DNA from: JAJDTT01 sp022827025
GTDB taxonomy: Bacteria; Acidobacteriota; UBA6911; RPQK01; JAJDTT01
NCBI GenBank assembly: GCA_965203535.1
Contig: OZ241897.1
Coordinates: forward strand, 4,588,001 to 4,652,000
DNA: 64,000 nt
Direction: 5' to 3'
Shown here: positions 61,645 to 64,000 of the stretch, one piece after another
Position numbering within the stretch: position 1 is the stretch's first letter
Layout of the letters: every line of letters starts with the position of its first letter
The notes under the pieces: generated by a model
What the model was told of the DNA's origin: nothing
The model's database searches: none
The model's input: only the letters and a program-made list of their open reading frames with translations
Translations under genes and position numbers: made by a program

Positions 61645-61960
61645 CTTTGAAACTTCCAATCCCCGATGACCGTAGGGGCACCCCTTGTGGGTGCCCTGCG
61701 GGGTCGCATCGTTCCCCGGCTGAGTCGCCGCTCCACCCCCCCGGTTAGGTAGTGCCCAGGCAATGGCCGGCGGACGATGGCGCCGTTCGGGGGAGGGCGA
61801 CCACAAGGGTCGCCCCTACGAGTCGTTCGACAGCGGTAACGCGGTGGGCGTCGCTGATGGACAATCCCCCAGTTTCTCGCGGGGTCATGCCGGAGGCCCG
61901 GCGGGGGCGGCGTGTTTCACGCGCCGACCTGGGACCGGCGTCTTTCAGGCGCCGGCTCTG
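61645..61960. repeat. Family C repeat with insertion
   Basis: Second copy of the family at 30085, matching from AACTTCCAATCCCCGATGAC through ATGCCGGAGGCCCGGCGG. About 60 extra bases in the middle contain a hairpin GGGCGACCACAAGGGTCGCCC. Two more hairpins with GTGTTTCAC and TCTTTCAGG loops follow it. Confidence 0.7.
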
Positions 61961-62208
61961 AGAAAAACATGGGGCATGCCGGAGGCCGGCCGGTGGGGGA
62001 CTTCTGAGAAAACTTGCCCCCCCGGAGGGGGGACATTCTTGCCCCCCTCTTCGCCGCGGTTGCCTTCGCTGGGCCCCGGCGGGGCCGGAGTTGCGCGAAT
62101 AGGAGGGGGGACTTTCAGTCCCCCCGTGAGAGTGGGGGTAGGAAAACCCCCACTCCTTCTTTTTCTCGCAGGATTTCGCTGGACCGGGGCCGGTGGGGGA
62201 ACTCTTGG
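61961..62208 (+). repeat. Family A repeat following family C
   Basis: Starts with CTGAGAAAAACATGGGGCAT and a second partial start CTGAGAAAACTTGCCCCCCC, then the full set of hairpins, ending GGTGGGGGAACTCTTGGC. The adjacent hairpins at 62217-62300 (GGCGACTAGAAATCGCCC, GGGCGATTAGGAAATCGCCC) have the same loops. Confidence 0.85.
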
Positions 62209-62385
62209 CAAAGAAGAACACAGGGCGACTAGAAATCGCCCTTCCCGTCGGGCGATTAGGAAATCGCCCCTCCTCAAGGGTGTCGCCCCTCCTCGTTGCC
62301 TGAATCGCCCCCTCTTGGCTAAGATGGATCGCAGCCGCCGGCAGCAGTCATTACGGCATCCGACGGGGGATGGCCGCGGGGGATC

Positions 62386-64000
62386 ATGCCAGAACTTCGG
62401 TCCGGGATCTGTTTCTTGGCTTGGTGTCTGGCAGTTGCCCTCCCGGCACTGGCGGCGGGAACGACCGCCCCGGCCGACATCGACTTCAACCGCGACATCC
62501 GGCCCATCCTCTCGGAGAAGTGCTTCTCCTGCCACGGTCCCGACGCGGGTCAGCGCCAGGCCTCTCTGCGCCTGGACACCGCCGACGGCATCACCGCGGA
62601 GCGGGACGGCAAGGGACCGGCGGTGATCGCCGGCAGCGCCCGGCGGAGCCCCCTCTTCCAAAGGATCTCGACCCCCGATCCCGCGTCCCGCATGCCGCCC
62701 GGCTACCTGGGCCACGAGCCCCTCAGCGACCTCCAGATCCACCAGGTCGAGAACTGGATCGACCAGGGCGCCGAGTGGCAACCCCACTGGGCCTTTCTCC
62801 CGGTTCGCAAGCCGGACCCGCCGCCGGTCCGGAACCGCGGCTGGGTGCGCAACGCTCTGGACGCCTTCGTCCTGCACCGTCTGGAGGAGAACGGCCTTGC
62901 ACCCTCACCCGAGGCCGCACCGGAGACGCTGGTCCGGCGGGTGACCCTGGACCTGACGGGGTTGCCTCCCACGACCCATGACCTGAACCGCTATCTACGC
63001 GATCCTTCGCCCGACGCCTACGGGAAGCTGGTGGACCGCCTGCTCGGCTCCACCCGCTACGGGGAGCACATGGCGGTCCGCTGGCTGGAAGCCGCCCGCT
63101 ACGCCGACACCAACGGCTACCAGAGTGACGGCGTCCGCCACATGTGGCGCTGGCGGGATTGGGTCATCGACGCCTTCAACCGGAACCTCGGCTTCCATCG
63201 ATTCACCATCGAGCAACTGGCGGGGGATCTGCTGGAGGGAGCGACGCGGGATCAGATCGTCGCCACCGGATTCAACCGGAACCACCGGACCAGCGCTGAG
63301 GGGGGCTCCATCGACGAAGAGCTGCGGGTCGAGTACGTGGCAGACCGGGTGGAGACCACCTCCACGGTCTGGATGGGACTGACGGTGGGGTGCGCCCGCT
63401 GCCACGACCACAAGTACGACCCCATCAGCCAGGAGGAGTACTACCGGTTCTTCGCCTTCTTCAACAACGTCCCCGAGCGGGGCTTCGTCTACAACTACGG
63501 CAACGAGGACCCGGTGATCAAGGCGCCGACGCCGTCACAGGCGGCCCGCCTCGAGGAACTGGACGCCGAGGTCCGAAAAGCCCGACTCCATCTTGAGGAG
63601 CTGGACGGCGAACGAAGAATGGCGCAGCGGGCCTGGGAAACCGAGCTCGCGAAGACGGGGCGGGTCCGGGACTGGACCCTGGATCGAGGCCTGTTGGTGC
63701 ATTTTCCCCTGGACGGCGATTGGTCGGAGACCACGGGGAACCTGAAGCGGGTCTGGCAGGAAGAAGCCGAGAAGAAGAAGGAGAAAGAGAAGGAACAGGC
63801 GGAAGAGGGGCCGGCGGAGGCCGAAGCCCCCCCGCCCGAACCGCCTTTCGTGGACGGCGGTCCGGAGCCGGGACTGGAATTCGTGCCGGGACGGAAGCGC
63901 CAGGCGGGCCGCTTCGACGGGCGTTTCGTCAACGGCGGTCCCGTCGCCAGTTTCAACTACATGGACCCGTTCACCCTCTCGGCCTGGTTCTATCCCCGGA
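62386..64000 (+). CDS. PSCyt1/PSD1 (DUF1549)-type exported protein, 3' end outside window
   Basis: I read an open frame from the ATG at 62386 to the right edge, 538 codons, with no stop. A signal (FLAWCLAVALPALAAG) is followed by a PSCyt1 domain (FNRDIRPILSEKCFSCHGPD, haem motif near residue 46), then the DUF1549 domain (LVRRVTLDLTGLPPTTHDLN, RYADTNGYQSDG, DELRVEYVADRVETT-like and WMGLTVGCARCHDHKYDPIS). An acidic, Glu-rich linker leads to the start of a LamG-like domain (GRFDGRFVNGG, FTLSAWFYPR). Such proteins are typically followed by DUF1553 and a DUF1501 partner. The role is unknown; in related bacteria they occur in gene clusters for polysaccharide use. Confidence 0.88.
   Translation, partial: MPELRSGICFLAWCLAVALPALAAGTTAPADIDFNRDIRPILSEKCFSCHGPDAGQRQASLRLDTADGITAERDGKGPAVIAGSARRSPLFQRISTPDPASRMPPGYLGHEPLSDLQIHQVENWIDQGAEWQPHWAFLPVRKPDPPPVRNRGWVRNALDAFVLHRLEENGLAPSPEAAPETLVRRVTLDLTGLPPTTHDLNRYLRDPSPDAYGKLVDRLLGSTRYGEHMAVRWLEAARYADTNGYQSDGVRHMWRWRDWVIDAFNRNLGFHRFTIEQLAGDLLEGATRDQIVATGFNRNHRTSAEGGSIDEELRVEYVADRVETTSTVWMGLTVGCARCHDHKYDPISQEEYYRFFAFFNNVPERGFVYNYGNEDPVIKAPTPSQAARLEELDAEVRKARLHLEELDGERRMAQRAWETELAKTGRVRDWTLDRGLLVHFPLDGDWSETTGNLKRVWQEEAEKKKEKEKEQAEEGPAEAEAPPPEPPFVDGGPEPGLEFVPGRKRQAGRFDGRFVNGGPVASFNYMDPFTLSAWFYPR

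Overview
The window looks like one contig of a GC-rich, Gram-negative soil or host-associated bacterium, most likely an Acidobacteriota member. This rests on gene content: large TonB-dependent receptors with an N-terminal carboxypeptidase-regulatory-like domain, paired PQQ dehydrogenases with multihaem cytochromes, proteins with planctomycete-type cytochrome and PSD1-like domains, SSS symporters, enolase-superfamily and Gfo/Idh/MocA enzymes, many Tat or Sec signals, and many dispersed hairpin repeats. No rRNA, tRNA or CRISPR array was seen, so the placement is an inference. Both window edges cut through genes.

Layout. 1-4.1 kb (minus): a candidate defence module. A C5-cytosine DNA methyltransferase is fused to an N-terminal domain resembling an inactivated IS701-type DDE transposase. 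One base after it begins a large gene that runs off the left edge. An IS1182-type transposase remnant lies next to it. 4.2-9.1 kb: catabolic enzymes (L-rhamnonate dehydratase-like enolase, M19 dipeptidase-like protein, RidA-like protein, sialidase-like protein). 9.2-12.1 kb: small exported proteins, a HELGH metallopeptidase, and a group II intron that has lost most of its reverse transcriptase. 12.1-17.6 kb: amidohydrolase, a BrnT/BrnA-like toxin-antitoxin pair, an orphan HigA-like antitoxin beside a toxin scar, a NYN nuclease, an SprT-like protease and an EEP-family hydrolase.

18.2-29.5 kb: two TonB receptors flank an inositol dehydrogenase-like gene and a four-gene operon for an octahaem hydroxylamine-oxidoreductase-like cytochrome, a NapC-like tetrahaem quinol dehydrogenase and two small membrane proteins; an SSS symporter follows. 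29.5-34.5 kb: a decayed PIN toxin with its antitoxin, a YkuE-like phosphoesterase, a tyrosine recombinase and a palindrome-rich degenerate stretch. 34.7-38.3 kb: an SSS symporter with an FHA-like insertion, a PPK2, and a HARP-like/HEPN-like protein. 39-44 kb: two PQQ dehydrogenases, a pentahaem and a monohaem cytochrome c, three of them overlapping as one operon. 44-47.4 kb: a CocE-type hydrolase and a Gfo/Idh/MocA oxidoreductase. 48-58.4 kb: secreted repeat proteins (NHL, plant-type LRR) around a PSCyt-like/DUF1501-like pair. 58.7-64 kb: aminotransferase class III, a UMF1-type MFS transporter and a PSCyt1/PSD1 protein cut by the right edge.

The intergenic DNA is dominated by three dispersed repeat families: A (about 200 bp, ten copies), B (about 215 bp with inverted ends) and C (about 200 bp), plus many short hairpins whose arms vary but stay complementary. 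One A copy sits inside a B copy, which shows that A moved after B. The methyltransferase fusion with its coupled downstream gene, the FHA-bearing symporter, the octahaem operon and the covarying hairpins are the observations most worth following.
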